Source: Bacteroides thetaiotaomicron VPI-5482
GTDB lineage: Bacteria > Bacteroidota > Bacteroidia > Bacteroidales > Bacteroidaceae
Reading direction: 5' to 3'
Length of the DNA stretch: 64,000 nucleotides
Assembly (NCBI RefSeq): GCF_000011065.1
Contig: NC_004663.1
Span: forward strand, 5,394,001 to 5,458,000
Part shown: in pieces, positions 53,743 to 63,455 of the stretch
Layout: each line of letters starts with the position of its first letter
Numbering within the stretch: the stretch's first letter is position 1
The notes under the pieces: model-generated
The model's input: the letters and a program-made list of their open reading frames with translations, nothing else
Told to the model about the DNA's origin: nothing
Database searches by the model: none
Made by a program: the position numbers and the translations under genes

Positions 53743-54981
53743 TTAATTTCCATCCGGTTTCTCTATTTCCGTGAACGGTGAATCGTTCCAGTGGAAAGTA
53801 TTCACATCGTCCGGATGTGCGGGATTGTATGCCGGGTCTATTTTCAGATGCTTCGCCAGTTCGGGAACGGCTTTCTTCATCCCTTCGATGACGCATTGGG
53901 CGATCTGATAGGCACCGTAAGGATTAAAGTGCGTATTATCTGCAAAATTCCTGGTCTGTCCCGGATACGTTCCTGCCGGATAGTGGACGAAAGCACGTTT
54001 GGAAGTGTCCGGTCCCAGCGCCTCGTACAGGGTACGTGTCATTTCATTGAGATCGATCAGGGGAACATTCTCTTTGGCTGCCAGCCAGCGCATCGCTTCC
54101 GGATAGTCTTCGTGTGTGTCGCGGATATGTCCGTTGGCGTCGAAACTACGACGTTGGGTAGGAGTGACAAGCACCGGATGCGCTCCGCGTGCACGCGCTT
54201 CGTCAATGAATGTTTTCAGACTGGTCATGAAGGAGTAGTAAGCTCCTTTGCCCGGCCCTTTCTGCTTTTGGTCGTTGTGACCGAACTCCATAAAGAGATA
54301 GTCTCCTTTTTTGATCTGGCTTAAAGCCTTCGCCAGTCGTTTGGCTCCGATAAAGGTATTTGCCGATTCGCCGGATTCGGCATAATTGGCGATACAGACA
54401 TCGGTGCCGAAGAAGTGAGGAATCATTTGTCCCCAGCTGGCCCAAGGCTCGTTGTCCTGATCGACTACCGTACTGTTGCCGCACAGGAATACGGTAATTA
54501 CAGACGGGTCGGCAGGCTCGATACTGATGCTCTGACATAGGGGAGCGTCACCGTTGAATTCCAGTGTCAGTTTGTCGTCCCAGTTCAGTTTCGTCTTTTC
54601 ACGGGGTTTGATGCGTACCGATTCTTTGTCGGATATGCGTGGATTCCGTTTGTTGATGATAAATGTCTCCTCTGTGAACTGCCCTTTTCTGGTGGGCAGA
54701 TTATCGACAAAGAGACGGCGTGATTCGCCTCGTACGGTAGTTACACCTGCCTGCTTCTTGCTTCCGAGGCGTACGGTTACTTTGTAGTTACCGTCCGGCA
54801 CACGGACAGAAAAGAAGAAAGGTGCTTTGCTCCCTTTTTCGGGAGTGGGTGCAAGGTCATATCCGTATCCTGTTTCCTCGCTGTAGCGGGGGGCGTCTGC
54901 CAGTTGGAATGTGCGGGCTTGTTCCTGAGCGCTGATAGCTGTTGCTGTCAGGAGCAGAAGTCCGAGAAATGTTGTTTTCAT
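53743..54981 (-). CDS. CE12-type rhamnogalacturonan acetylesterase (SGNH fold)
   Basis: A 412-residue secreted enzyme (signal ending ATAISAQ). Residues about 20-155 are a beta-sandwich (FFFSVRVPDGNYKVTVRLGSKKQ). From about 160 the SGNH esterase shows its blocks in order: TVFLCGNSTVVDQ (nucleophile Ser), NYAESGESANTF (Gly), FMEFGHNDQK (Asn) and FADNTHFNPYGA (Asp and His). This arrangement is that of family CE12, which removes acetyl esters from rhamnogalacturonan so that the hydrolases can act. It lies 17 bp after the GH2 gene and 24 bp before the frameshifted GH28, in one operon. Confidence 0.9.
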   Translation of the reverse strand: MKTTFLGLLLLTATAISAQEQARTFQLADAPRYSEETGYGYDLAPTPEKGSKAPFFFSVRVPDGNYKVTVRLGSKKQAGVTTVRGESRRLFVDNLPTRKGQFTEETFIINKRNPRISDKESVRIKPREKTKLNWDDKLTLEFNGDAPLCQSISIEPADPSVITVFLCGNSTVVDQDNEPWASWGQMIPHFFGTDVCIANYAESGESANTFIGAKRLAKALSQIKKGDYLFMEFGHNDQKQKGPGKGAYYSFMTSLKTFIDEARARGAHPVLVTPTQRRSFDANGHIRDTHEDYPEAMRWLAAKENVPLIDLNEMTRTLYEALGPDTSKRAFVHYPAGTYPGQTRNFADNTHFNPYGAYQIAQCVIEGMKKAVPELAKHLKIDPAYNPAHPDDVNTFHWNDSPFTEIEKPDGN

Positions 54982-54998
54982 ATCAGTCGTTAATAAGT

Positions 54999-57875
54999 TT
55001 AATTAATTTTCGGTTTTAGTTCGTCGGGTGAATCTTTGGTATAGGATTTCACGTCTCCCGCCACTTTGGTGAATAGTTCCTGAATCAGTTCCGGAGCGAT
55101 ATTCGCTGTCGGGCGGAAAGCATCGGAGTTCATATAGTCAAGGATGGCTTTATGCATCTGGCGGGCAACGACCCGTTTTTCCGGTTTCGAAGTGATGTCC
55201 ATGCTGGTCATCATCAATTTGCCGTTCAGTACGTTGGCTTCGAACAACATTCCGATTTTCCGGTTGATAAACCAGGTGTCTATGCTCTGGATGGTCGGTT
55301 GGAATTCGGCCGGGAAACCGGTGAACTGCATAACCTGTGCTTTGTTCAGCAGTTCCCACCATTGCAGGTTGCTGTGATATTCGGTCGGGAATTCACGGAA
55401 AAGCGGATGATATTCATTGAGGAAGATGCCTGTGGTGTGAGGCGGACGCATCTTGAACCAGGAAGTATTCCAGAAGACAGGAGTGAAGTATTGTTTCACT
55501 TCCTTGCCATACTGGATTTTTCCGGCTGCCGTGATCAGTACGTTTCCTCCTTCTTGCAGGATGGAGATTGCCTTTGCGTCCAGTGTATCGGTGGTGTAAA
55601 CATTGCCCTGAGCCAGTTCTACCTGTGCGGGATATACCCAGAAGTCCCAGTCATTGACGGCATCGCTGCCTTCGATACGAATTTCCATATTCAGCTTCTG
55701 CGGTCTAGTGATTCCGCTTAGCTTCATGTCTACACTTCCCAGCGGACAAAGATTTCCGACTGGTATATTCTGAGTGCCTACAGTGCCGTGAGCGTATACT
55801 TTGCCATATTCATCCTTGATGCTGTATACCGTTTTGGCTCCCTGCAGAGGGGCTGCTCCGAAATGGGAAACTTCGATGTCGGCATGGAAAGTCTCGTCGT
55901 TGGTATATACGAATTTAGGAATACGTGCCAGCGGGACGGTCGGGCTACAGAAACGTCTGAACTCATCTGCGTTGATATAGCCTTTTTCTTCAAAGAAGAC
56001 ATCCAGAAGACCTACTAATGCAGTTCCCTGACCGGAATAGTCGTTCAGTGCCAGCAACTGGAATCCTGCATAGTCGGGTGTACGTAATGTCTTTTCGATT
56101 TCGTGTTTGTAGCAGATTGCCTGAAGTTTGCCCGAAGCCATCATAAAGTCGTGCCCCATGCTGCCCATGTGATTATCATTCAGAATATCACGGAAGATTT
56201 CAAAGTTCTTGGCCTTGTTTACTCCGGTGTATTTGCGTATCTCGCTGAAATTCGGGAATGCACACCATTGTCCCGTCTCATGAGAGACGTACGGTTGCTT
56301 CACGGAATCGATCTTGGCGCGGTAGTCGGACATGCTTTCCGGTTGCGAGCCTGCCCAGCTAAGTCCGCGTGCACCGGCTTTCACATGATATTGATTGTGG
56401 GGCTGCCATTGCCAGCTGCCTCCTACGGAAGCTCCTGTATATACATGGCGGGGGTCGGTCGCTTTCCAGTAATCAACGAATTTGCTTACCCAAGGTACCC
56501 AGCGGCCCGAAGGTTCGTTGCCGCAAGCCAGCATGCAGTAAGAGGCGTAATTGCCGTATTCTTTGGTCAGAGCGATGGTTTCGTCCATCAGATATTTGTC
56601 AATCGGCTGCCCGTTGCCCAGTCTCGGACCGTGATTAGGCCAGCTGGGACCTTCGGGTTGCAGATAAAAACCAACGAGATCGGCAGCGATGAAGGCTGCT
56701 TCCGGTGGACAGAAAGAGTGGAAACGCATATGGTTTAATCCGTAGTTGCGGCAGATGCGGAAGACCCGTTCCCAGGAAGCTACGTCCATCGGTGCATAAC
56801 CTGTAAGCGGGAAATCGCAGTTTTCCACTGTACCCCGGAGCATTGTCTTGCGTCCGTTGACGTAGAACCATTTGCCTTCTATCTTGAAATCACGCATACC
56901 GAACTGTACCTGTTTCTTTTCGGACTGCTTGCCGCTGTTCAGCGTGGCTGTCAGTTTGTAGAGTGCCGGATTGAACTCATCCCATGTCAGGAAGTCTTTT
57001 CCCATCGGTAGTTCCATTTCTACCCGGTTATCTCCTGCCTGAATACGGAAGGTCTGTTGAACAGGGAGGACGTTGTGGCGGGTATCCGTATTAAAGCTTT
57101 CGGCAGAAAGTGTTATTTCTCCTTTGGCAGAAGAAGAGGATTTTACATTCATGCGTACCAGCGCTTTCCCATGGCTCAGATCAGGATATACCTGTATATC
57201 GTCGAAATAGACTTTGGGAGTCGTCTGCAGTTCGATTTTACCTACGATTCCGTTCCAGTTGCCCTGTGTCTGGTCGGTGATGCTATGTGAATCCGGACCG
57301 ACATTGATCTCTTTAATCCGGTTGTCAACCCGAATAGTGATCCGGCACGGCTTGCCGGAAGTGACGGCCGAGGTCAGGTCATATACATGAGGAACACAAA
57401 GGCTGTTTTGCATACCGATTTCTTTCGTGTTTACCCATACGGTCGTTTCAATATGCGGGCGTTCCAGAAAAAGGAGAATCCTTTCCCCTTTCCAGTCGGA
57501 TGGGATTGTCACTTTCTTTTGATACCAGGCGACACCTACATAGTGCTTGTCGGGAGTCAGGAAGAAAGGTAATTTGACTTGCCCTTCTATCCGGTATTTC
57601 TCCATGTAAGGATTGAAATAGTAAGAACTGTCATATAAACTTCCTGTCCATTGGGTACGTGCAGTAACATTGTCCCCTTTCAGCTTTTCGGGCATGGAAC
57701 CGGGTAAGTTGATAGACTCGTCGAGCGATTTATTGAACCATTGTTCTTTTATCCCCGCATCTTCCCGGTCTATCTGGAAATCCCATTTTCCGGATAGGCT
57801 GAAAGAATGGTTTTGCCCTGTTGCGGTCAGTACAGAGGCGAATACAATGGCAATACTTACTAAAAGTTGTTTCAT
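54999..57875 (-). CDS. GH2 family glycoside hydrolase
   Basis: A 958-residue secreted enzyme (signal VSIAIVFASVLTATGQ). The GH2 layout is visible: an N-terminal sugar-binding domain (SLSGKWDFQIDREDAG; GVAWYQKKVTIPSDWKGERILLFLERPHIETTVWVN), an immunoglobulin-like domain, then the barrel with FRICRNYGLNHMRFHSFCPPEAAF. The acid/base Glu is in LACGNEPSGRWVPW and the nucleophile Glu in PYVSHETGQWCAFP. Family members are beta-galactosidases, glucuronidases, mannosidases and others; in this locus a side-chain or end sugar of RG-I is the likely target. The ATG at 57875 gives a normal signal peptide, against a longer start at 57902. It is the first gene of the minus-strand RG-I operon. Confidence 0.88.
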   Translation of the reverse strand: MKQLLVSIAIVFASVLTATGQNHSFSLSGKWDFQIDREDAGIKEQWFNKSLDESINLPGSMPEKLKGDNVTARTQWTGSLYDSSYYFNPYMEKYRIEGQVKLPFFLTPDKHYVGVAWYQKKVTIPSDWKGERILLFLERPHIETTVWVNTKEIGMQNSLCVPHVYDLTSAVTSGKPCRITIRVDNRIKEINVGPDSHSITDQTQGNWNGIVGKIELQTTPKVYFDDIQVYPDLSHGKALVRMNVKSSSSAKGEITLSAESFNTDTRHNVLPVQQTFRIQAGDNRVEMELPMGKDFLTWDEFNPALYKLTATLNSGKQSEKKQVQFGMRDFKIEGKWFYVNGRKTMLRGTVENCDFPLTGYAPMDVASWERVFRICRNYGLNHMRFHSFCPPEAAFIAADLVGFYLQPEGPSWPNHGPRLGNGQPIDKYLMDETIALTKEYGNYASYCMLACGNEPSGRWVPWVSKFVDYWKATDPRHVYTGASVGGSWQWQPHNQYHVKAGARGLSWAGSQPESMSDYRAKIDSVKQPYVSHETGQWCAFPNFSEIRKYTGVNKAKNFEIFRDILNDNHMGSMGHDFMMASGKLQAICYKHEIEKTLRTPDYAGFQLLALNDYSGQGTALVGLLDVFFEEKGYINADEFRRFCSPTVPLARIPKFVYTNDETFHADIEVSHFGAAPLQGAKTVYSIKDEYGKVYAHGTVGTQNIPVGNLCPLGSVDMKLSGITRPQKLNMEIRIEGSDAVNDWDFWVYPAQVELAQGNVYTTDTLDAKAISILQEGGNVLITAAGKIQYGKEVKQYFTPVFWNTSWFKMRPPHTTGIFLNEYHPLFREFPTEYHSNLQWWELLNKAQVMQFTGFPAEFQPTIQSIDTWFINRKIGMLFEANVLNGKLMMTSMDITSKPEKRVVARQMHKAILDYMNSDAFRPTANIAPELIQELFTKVAGDVKSYTKDSPDELKPKIN

Positions 57876-57921
57876 GATATGTAGAATTGATATGTTTTCC
57901 ACTACGTTTAAAAATCTGCTG

Positions 57922-57929
57922 CTAAAGTA
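57922..57929 (-). promoter_or_regulatory. Weak -7 element for the minus-strand RG-I operon
   Basis: The minus strand reads TACTTTAG, one base from TAnnTTTG, 47 bp upstream of the GH2 start. The rest of the 242-bp divergent gap contains two similar words near 57961 and 58011. Confidence 0.3.
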
Positions 57930-58054
57930 GAGCTTTTGAGTAATCTATAAAATAGAAAGATGTACAGATACATAGAATATTGTATCAAAAACGGCTTTTA
58001 TGGCGGTTGGTGTACGAAACTACATGAATATGATAATATCTCCATCATCATTCA

Positions 58055-58086
58055 TTTCTGAAATTCTGGGGGATACCATATCTTTG
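58055..58086 (+). promoter_or_regulatory. Promoter of the plus-strand RG-I operon
   Basis: TTTCTG (58055-58060) and TATCTTTG (58079-58086) are spaced 18 bp, a good Bacteroides pair, with the ATG 32 bp downstream at 58118. Confidence 0.55.
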
Positions 58087-58117
58087 CGAAGTAAACTTTT
58101 TAATCTTAAAGTGAACC

Positions 58118-61099
58118 ATGAAAAAAGTATTTGCCTGGATGGCTTTAACTCTTTGGTCGGTAATGACAATCTTTGCAGGTGAGACTGCTTATCTCTTTTC
58201 TTATTTTATCAATGACAGCAAGGACGGTCTGCATCTTGCCTACAGTTATGATGGGCTGAACTGGACTCCTTTGAACGGCGGACGCTCTTTTTTGGCTCCG
58301 TCTGTCGGTAAAGATAAATTGATGCGTGATCCCAGTATATGCCAAGCTCCCGACGGAACATTTCACATGGTCTGGACTTCCAGTTGGACGGACCGGATCA
58401 TCGGATATGCTTCTTCCCGTGATTTGATTCATTGGAGTGAGCAACAGGCTATTCCCGTGATGATGCACGAGCCGGAAGCTCATAATTGTTGGGCGCCGGA
58501 ACTCTTTTATGACGAGCCTTCGGAAACATATTACATTTTTTGGGCGACCACCATCCCCGGGCGCCACAAGGAAGTGCCTACCAGCGAAAGCGAAAAAGGA
58601 CTGAACCATCGTATGTACTATGTCACAACGAAGGATTTTCGTACTTTCTCAAAGACGAAGATGTTTTTCAATCCCGATTTCAGTGTGATCGACGCGGCTA
58701 TCGTGAAAGATCCGACACAGGGGGATCTGATCATGATCGTCAAGAACGAGAACTCCAATCCTCCGGAGAAAAACCTGCGTGTGACACGCACGAAGAATAT
58801 TGCCAAAGGTTTTCCGACAAAGGTATCCGCCCCGATTACGGGAAAATATTGGGCGGAAGGACCGGCACCTCTTTTTGTGGGTGATGCGCTTTATGTGTAT
58901 TTTGATAAGTATCGTGATCATCGTTACGGAGCTGTCCGTTCGCTGGATCATGGTGAAACGTGGGAAGATGTATCCGATCAGGTTTCGTTTCCGAAGGGAA
59001 TCCGCCACGGGACTGCCTTTGCGGTAGATGCTTCCGTCGTAGAGTCTCTGGTAGATGACCGGAAGCATCAATCTGTAAAAGCACAAACTTCTTCCTGGTT
59101 CAACGATAAGGAACTGACATTGACAGGAGTTTATTATTATCCCGAACACTGGGATGAAAGTCAGTGGGAACGTGATTTCAAGAGGATGCATGAACTGGGA
59201 TTTGAGTTTACTCACTTTGCGGAGTTTGCATGGGCGCAGCTGGAGCCGGAAGAAGGACGATACGATTTTGCCTGGCTGGATAAAGCAGTAGCTCTTGCTG
59301 CCAAATATGATCTGAAAGTCATTATGTGTACTTCGACTGCCACACCCCCGGTGTGGATGAGCCGGAAGTATCCCGAAATCCTGTTGAAGAATGAAGATGG
59401 TACGGTTCTCGATCACGGTGCCCGCCAGCATGCCTCATTTGCTTCGCCGCTCTATCGGGAATTATCGTATAAGATGATCGAGAAACTGGCACAGCATTAT
59501 GGCAATGATTCCCGTATTGTCGGATGGCAACTCGACAATGAACCTGCCGTACAGTTCGACTATAATCCGAAAGCGGAACAGGCTTTCCGTGATTATCTCC
59601 GTGCAAAATACAATCACAACATTCAGTTGCTGAACGACGCGTGGGGAACCGCTTTCTGGAGTGAGGCTTATTCGTCTTTTGATGAAATCACTCTTCCTAA
59701 GCGTGTCCAGATGTTTATGAATCATCATCAGATTCTGGATTATCGTCGTTTTGCCGCTGCGCAGACCAATGATTTTCTGAATGAACAATGTCTGCTGATC
59801 AGAAAATATGCAAAGAACCAGTGGATTACTACCAACTATATCCCCAACTATGATGAAGGACATATCGGCGGTAGTCCTGCACTCGATTTCCAGAGTTATA
59901 CACGCTATATGGTGTATGGCGATAACGAAGGTATCGGACGCCGTGGATATCGGGTAGGAAATCCGTTGCGTATTGCATGGGCGAATGACTTCTTCCGTCC
60001 TATACAGGGTACGTATGGCGTGATGGAGTTGCAACCGGGACAAGTGAATTGGGGGAGCATTAATCCGCAACCGCTTCCGGGAGCTGTCCGTCTGTGGATG
60101 TGGAGTGTATTTGCCGGTGGAAGCGATTTTATCTGTACGTATCGCTATCGCCAGCCGCTGTACGGCACAGAGCAGTATCATTATGGGATAGTAGGAACGG
60201 ACGGCGTAACCGTCACTCCCGGCGGAAGGGAATATGAAACCTTTATAAAAGAGATAAGAGAACTCCGGAAACATTATGCTCCGCGCGAAACGAAGCCTGC
60301 CGACTATCTGGCACGTCGTACCGCTATCCTTTTCAACCACGAGAATTCCTGGAGCATCGAGCGGCAGAAACAGAACCGTACATGGGATACTTTTGCACAT
60401 ATAGAGAAGTATTACCGGACTTTGAAGTCATTTGGTGCTCCCGTTGATTTTGTCTCCGAACAGAAGGAGTTGACGGAGTATCCTGTGGTGATAGCTCCTG
60501 CTTACCAACTGGCTGATAAGGAATTAGTAAATAAATGGATTGCCTATGTGAAAAATGGTGGTAATCTTGTGTTGACCTGCCGTACAGCACAGAAAGACCG
60601 TTATGGCCGTTTGCCGGAAGCTCCTTTCGGTTCTATGATCACACCTCTGACGGGAAATGAAATGAACTTTTATGATCTGCTGTTACCGGAAGATCCGGGT
60701 ACTGTTGTCATGAATGGAAAGCAATATGAGTGGAATACATGGGGAGAAATACTGATTCCCGCATCTGATTCGCAGGTTTGGGCGACGTATGCCAATGAAT
60801 TCTATGAAGGTGGTCCTGCTGTCACGTTCCGAAAACTGGGTAAAGGCACTGTTACATATGTCGGAGTTGACAGCCACAATGGTGCGTTGGAAAAGGATAT
60901 CTTAAAGAAATTATATGCACAGCTACAGATTCCTGTGATGGATTTGCCTTATGGAATAACGGTGGAATACCGGAACGGGCTGGGGATTGTACTGAATTAT
61001 TCAGATCGTTCTTATACATTCGACATACCGGAGGGAAGTAAGGTGCTGGTAGGAACTGAAGAGATCCCAACCGCAGGAGTACTGGTGTTTTCAATGTAA
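58118..61099 (+). CDS. GH43-like and GH42 beta-galactosidase fusion protein
   Basis: A 993-residue secreted two-enzyme protein (signal LTLWSVMTIFAG). Residues about 20-310 are a five-bladed propeller of GH43 type (MRDPSICQAPDGTFHMVWTS; CWAPELFYDEPSETYYIFWA; DFSVIDAAIVKDP). After a short linker (SVKAQTSSWFNDKELTLTG) residues about 330-990 are a GH42 beta-galactosidase: GVYYYPEHWDESQWERDFKRM, GWQLDNEPAVQFDY (acid/base Glu) and GVMELQPGQVNWGSINPQP (nucleophile Glu). The joint activity suggests removal of galactose and a second side-chain sugar from RG-I or arabinogalactan. The GH43 half's substrate cannot be named, and not all its catalytic acids were identified. It heads the divergent plus-strand operon. 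Confidence 0.88.
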   Translation: MKKVFAWMALTLWSVMTIFAGETAYLFSYFINDSKDGLHLAYSYDGLNWTPLNGGRSFLAPSVGKDKLMRDPSICQAPDGTFHMVWTSSWTDRIIGYASSRDLIHWSEQQAIPVMMHEPEAHNCWAPELFYDEPSETYYIFWATTIPGRHKEVPTSESEKGLNHRMYYVTTKDFRTFSKTKMFFNPDFSVIDAAIVKDPTQGDLIMIVKNENSNPPEKNLRVTRTKNIAKGFPTKVSAPITGKYWAEGPAPLFVGDALYVYFDKYRDHRYGAVRSLDHGETWEDVSDQVSFPKGIRHGTAFAVDASVVESLVDDRKHQSVKAQTSSWFNDKELTLTGVYYYPEHWDESQWERDFKRMHELGFEFTHFAEFAWAQLEPEEGRYDFAWLDKAVALAAKYDLKVIMCTSTATPPVWMSRKYPEILLKNEDGTVLDHGARQHASFASPLYRELSYKMIEKLAQHYGNDSRIVGWQLDNEPAVQFDYNPKAEQAFRDYLRAKYNHNIQLLNDAWGTAFWSEAYSSFDEITLPKRVQMFMNHHQILDYRRFAAAQTNDFLNEQCLLIRKYAKNQWITTNYIPNYDEGHIGGSPALDFQSYTRYMVYGDNEGIGRRGYRVGNPLRIAWANDFFRPIQGTYGVMELQPGQVNWGSINPQPLPGAVRLWMWSVFAGGSDFICTYRYRQPLYGTEQYHYGIVGTDGVTVTPGGREYETFIKEIRELRKHYAPRETKPADYLARRTAILFNHENSWSIERQKQNRTWDTFAHIEKYYRTLKSFGAPVDFVSEQKELTEYPVVIAPAYQLADKELVNKWIAYVKNGGNLVLTCRTAQKDRYGRLPEAPFGSMITPLTGNEMNFYDLLLPEDPGTVVMNGKQYEWNTWGEILIPASDSQVWATYANEFYEGGPAVTFRKLGKGTVTYVGVDSHNGALEKDILKKLYAQLQIPVMDLPYGITVEYRNGLGIVLNYSDRSYTFDIPEGSKVLVGTEEIPTAGVLVFSM

Positions 61100-61142
61100 G
61101 GTATTGATTAATAATAGATAAGTGTAAAAAGATAAATAGGTG

Positions 61143-62441
61143 ATGAAACAAATTGTAGGATTAGTATTGATTTTGTGTTGTACACAAATGGTGGCTCAGG
61201 AGGTTTTTCCTGATGGCAAGGCAATCCCTGAATGGTTCAGGGAAAACAAGGAAGTGAATGTGAATGCTTTAGGAAAGAAATATAGCATAACCGATTATGG
61301 AGTAGCGAACGACAGTACGGTGGTGCAGACAAAGAAGATACAGGAAGTAATTGATCTGGCTGCCCGGAATGGGGGTGGAGTTATAGTTATTCCCAAAGGT
61401 ACTTTCTTAAGCGGATCACTTTTCTTTAAAAACAATACTCATTTACATCTGGAAGAAGATGCAGTATTAAAGGGAAGCGATGATATTAGTCATTTTCCGG
61501 TGAAAATGACCCGTATGGAGGGACAGACTTTAAAATACTTCATGGCTTTGGTAAATGCAGACGGACTGGATGGATTTACAATTTCCGGAAAGGGAACATT
61601 GAATGGAAACGGGCTTCGGTACTGGAAGTCATTTTGGTTACGGCGTTCTATAAATCCGGATTGCACCAATATGGAAGAAATGCGTCCTCGCATTATTTAT
61701 TTGTCCAACTGTAAGAATACTCAGATTGAGGGAATCAGAATTATGAATTCTCCTTTCTGGAGCACTCATTTCTATAAATGCAGTTTTTTGAAGTTGTTGA
61801 ATCTTCGCATTACTTCACCTGCCAGTCCCGTAAAAGCTCCTAGTACGGATGCAGTGGACCTTGATGTTTGTAATAATGTGCTGATAAAGAATTGTTATAT
61901 GTCTGTCAATGATGATGCGGTAGCGCTGAAAGGGGGAAAAGGACCTTGGGCAGATAAAGATGCCAATAATGGAGAAAACTATGATATTATTATTGAAGAC
62001 TGTACCTACGGATTCTGTCATAGCGCCTTTACTTGTGGTAGTGAGTCTATCCTTAGCCGGAATGTGATTGTCCGCCGTTGTAAGGTAGATAGAGCACGTG
62101 CTCTTCTAACTCTAAAGATGCGCTCGGATACACCGCAAAAATATGAGTATATTCTGGTAGAGGATATAACAGGGAATGTACAGAATTGTCTGAATATAGC
62201 TCCTTGGACGCAGTTTTACGATTTGAAAGATCGTAAAGATACTCCCCTTTCTTATTCTAATAACATTACGATGCGTAATATAGACATTGATTGTAATGTA
62301 TTCTTTAATGTTAAGAAGTCTGATCAATATAAGTTGTCTGATTTCTGTTTTGAGAATCTCACAGTGCGGGCTAAGAAAGGAAAAGTGGATCAGAGTGTAA
62401 TAGATTCATTTACGATGAATAATGTGAAGATAAACCAATAA
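61143..62441 (+). CDS. GH28 family hydrolase, RG-I type
   Basis: A 432-residue secreted beta-helix enzyme (signal LVLILCCTQMVAQ). The blocks are APSTDAVDLDVCNN, VNDDAVALKGGKGPWADKD (the DD pair), GFCHSAFTCGSES in place of GHG, and ALLTLKMRSDTP in place of RxK. The catalytic Asp pair is kept while the polygalacturonase-specific His and Arg are changed, as in rhamnogalacturonan-active GH28. The GTG at 61140 is in frame; the ATG at 61143 is preferred. It lies 43 bp after the GH43-GH42 gene and 9 bp before the deacetylase gene, in one operon. Confidence 0.88.
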   Translation: MKQIVGLVLILCCTQMVAQEVFPDGKAIPEWFRENKEVNVNALGKKYSITDYGVANDSTVVQTKKIQEVIDLAARNGGGVIVIPKGTFLSGSLFFKNNTHLHLEEDAVLKGSDDISHFPVKMTRMEGQTLKYFMALVNADGLDGFTISGKGTLNGNGLRYWKSFWLRRSINPDCTNMEEMRPRIIYLSNCKNTQIEGIRIMNSPFWSTHFYKCSFLKLLNLRITSPASPVKAPSTDAVDLDVCNNVLIKNCYMSVNDDAVALKGGKGPWADKDANNGENYDIIIEDCTYGFCHSAFTCGSESILSRNVIVRRCKVDRARALLTLKMRSDTPQKYEYILVEDITGNVQNCLNIAPWTQFYDLKDRKDTPLSYSNNITMRNIDIDCNVFFNVKKSDQYKLSDFCFENLTVRAKKGKVDQSVIDSFTMNNVKINQ

Positions 62442-62450
62442 AACGACAGA

Positions 62451-63422
62451 ATGATGAAGACATTTTCACTCTTTATCTTAAGTTTATTAATCAGTATTGG
62501 CTATTTGTCGGGAGCAGACTGGAATGTGCAAATAGCCAGATATAAACAGGATAAAGCTTGTGCTATCAGCTATACTTTTGACGATGGCCTGGCAGAACAC
62601 TATACACTTCTTGTTCCCCAACTGGAAAAGAGAGGTTTTCGGGGAACATTCTGGGTCTGTGGTTCTAATATAAATAAGGATAACGAGAACATTACCGACA
62701 CTACAAGAATGACTTGGCCTCAACTTAAGGAAATGGCTGATAATGGGCATGAGATATCCAATCATGGCTGGGCGCATAAAAACTTCGCACGTTTTCCTAT
62801 CGAAGAGATAAAAGAGGATATTTTTAAGAATGATAGTGCTATCTTTGCAAATACAGGTGTAATGCCCCGTACTTTCTGCTATCCCAATAATAATAAAAAA
62901 GCGGAAGGACGGAGAATTGCCGTACAGAATCGTGTGGGGACGAGAACTCACCAGCGTTCGATTGGGAGTAAATCGACTCTGAAGGATTTGGAAAAATGGG
63001 TGAATACCTTGATTGAAACCAATGACTGGGGAGTAGGAATGACACATGGTTTAACCTATGGCTATGATGCTTTCCGCAATCCTCAACGTTTGTGGGATCA
63101 TCTGGATCAAGTAAAAGCGAGAGAGAATGAAATATGGGTAGGAACATTCCGTGAAGTGGTTTCTTATATCAAGGAAAGGGAGGAAACTAAACTGGAAGTT
63201 GTGAATAAAAAGAATACCTTGTTGATTACTCCGGAACTTAAGTTGGATCAGGAACTGTTCGTTGAACCGTTGACAATGGTGATTACCGGTAAGGAAATAA
63301 AGAAAGTGACTGTGAAACAAGGAAAAAGAAGATTGCCGGTACAGATCACTGACGATAAAGTTCTTTTCGATTTCGACCCGTATGGCGGTATGATTAAGGT
63401 GACACTGAAAATTCAAAAATAA
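62451..63422 (+). CDS. Polysaccharide deacetylase-like (NodB fold) secreted protein
   Basis: A 323-residue secreted protein (signal FILSLLISIGYLSG). The NodB/CE4-type barrel is visible: CAISYTFDDGLAEHYTLLV holds the Asp-Asp of motif 1, NGHEISNHGWAHKNF the metal His pair of motif 2, MPRTFCYPNNNKK motif 3, and GVGMTHGLTYG the closing His. The last 75 residues form a small beta domain (ITPELKLDQELFVEPL). CE4 relatives remove N- or O-acetyl groups; in this operon acetylated pectin is the natural guess, but the substrate is not shown. It starts 9 bp after GH28. Confidence 0.82.
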   Translation: MMKTFSLFILSLLISIGYLSGADWNVQIARYKQDKACAISYTFDDGLAEHYTLLVPQLEKRGFRGTFWVCGSNINKDNENITDTTRMTWPQLKEMADNGHEISNHGWAHKNFARFPIEEIKEDIFKNDSAIFANTGVMPRTFCYPNNNKKAEGRRIAVQNRVGTRTHQRSIGSKSTLKDLEKWVNTLIETNDWGVGMTHGLTYGYDAFRNPQRLWDHLDQVKARENEIWVGTFREVVSYIKEREETKLEVVNKKNTLLITPELKLDQELFVEPLTMVITGKEIKKVTVKQGKRRLPVQITDDKVLFDFDPYGGMIKVTLKIQK

Positions 63423-63455
63423 AATTGATTGGACAAATTTTAATATGAGATGATA

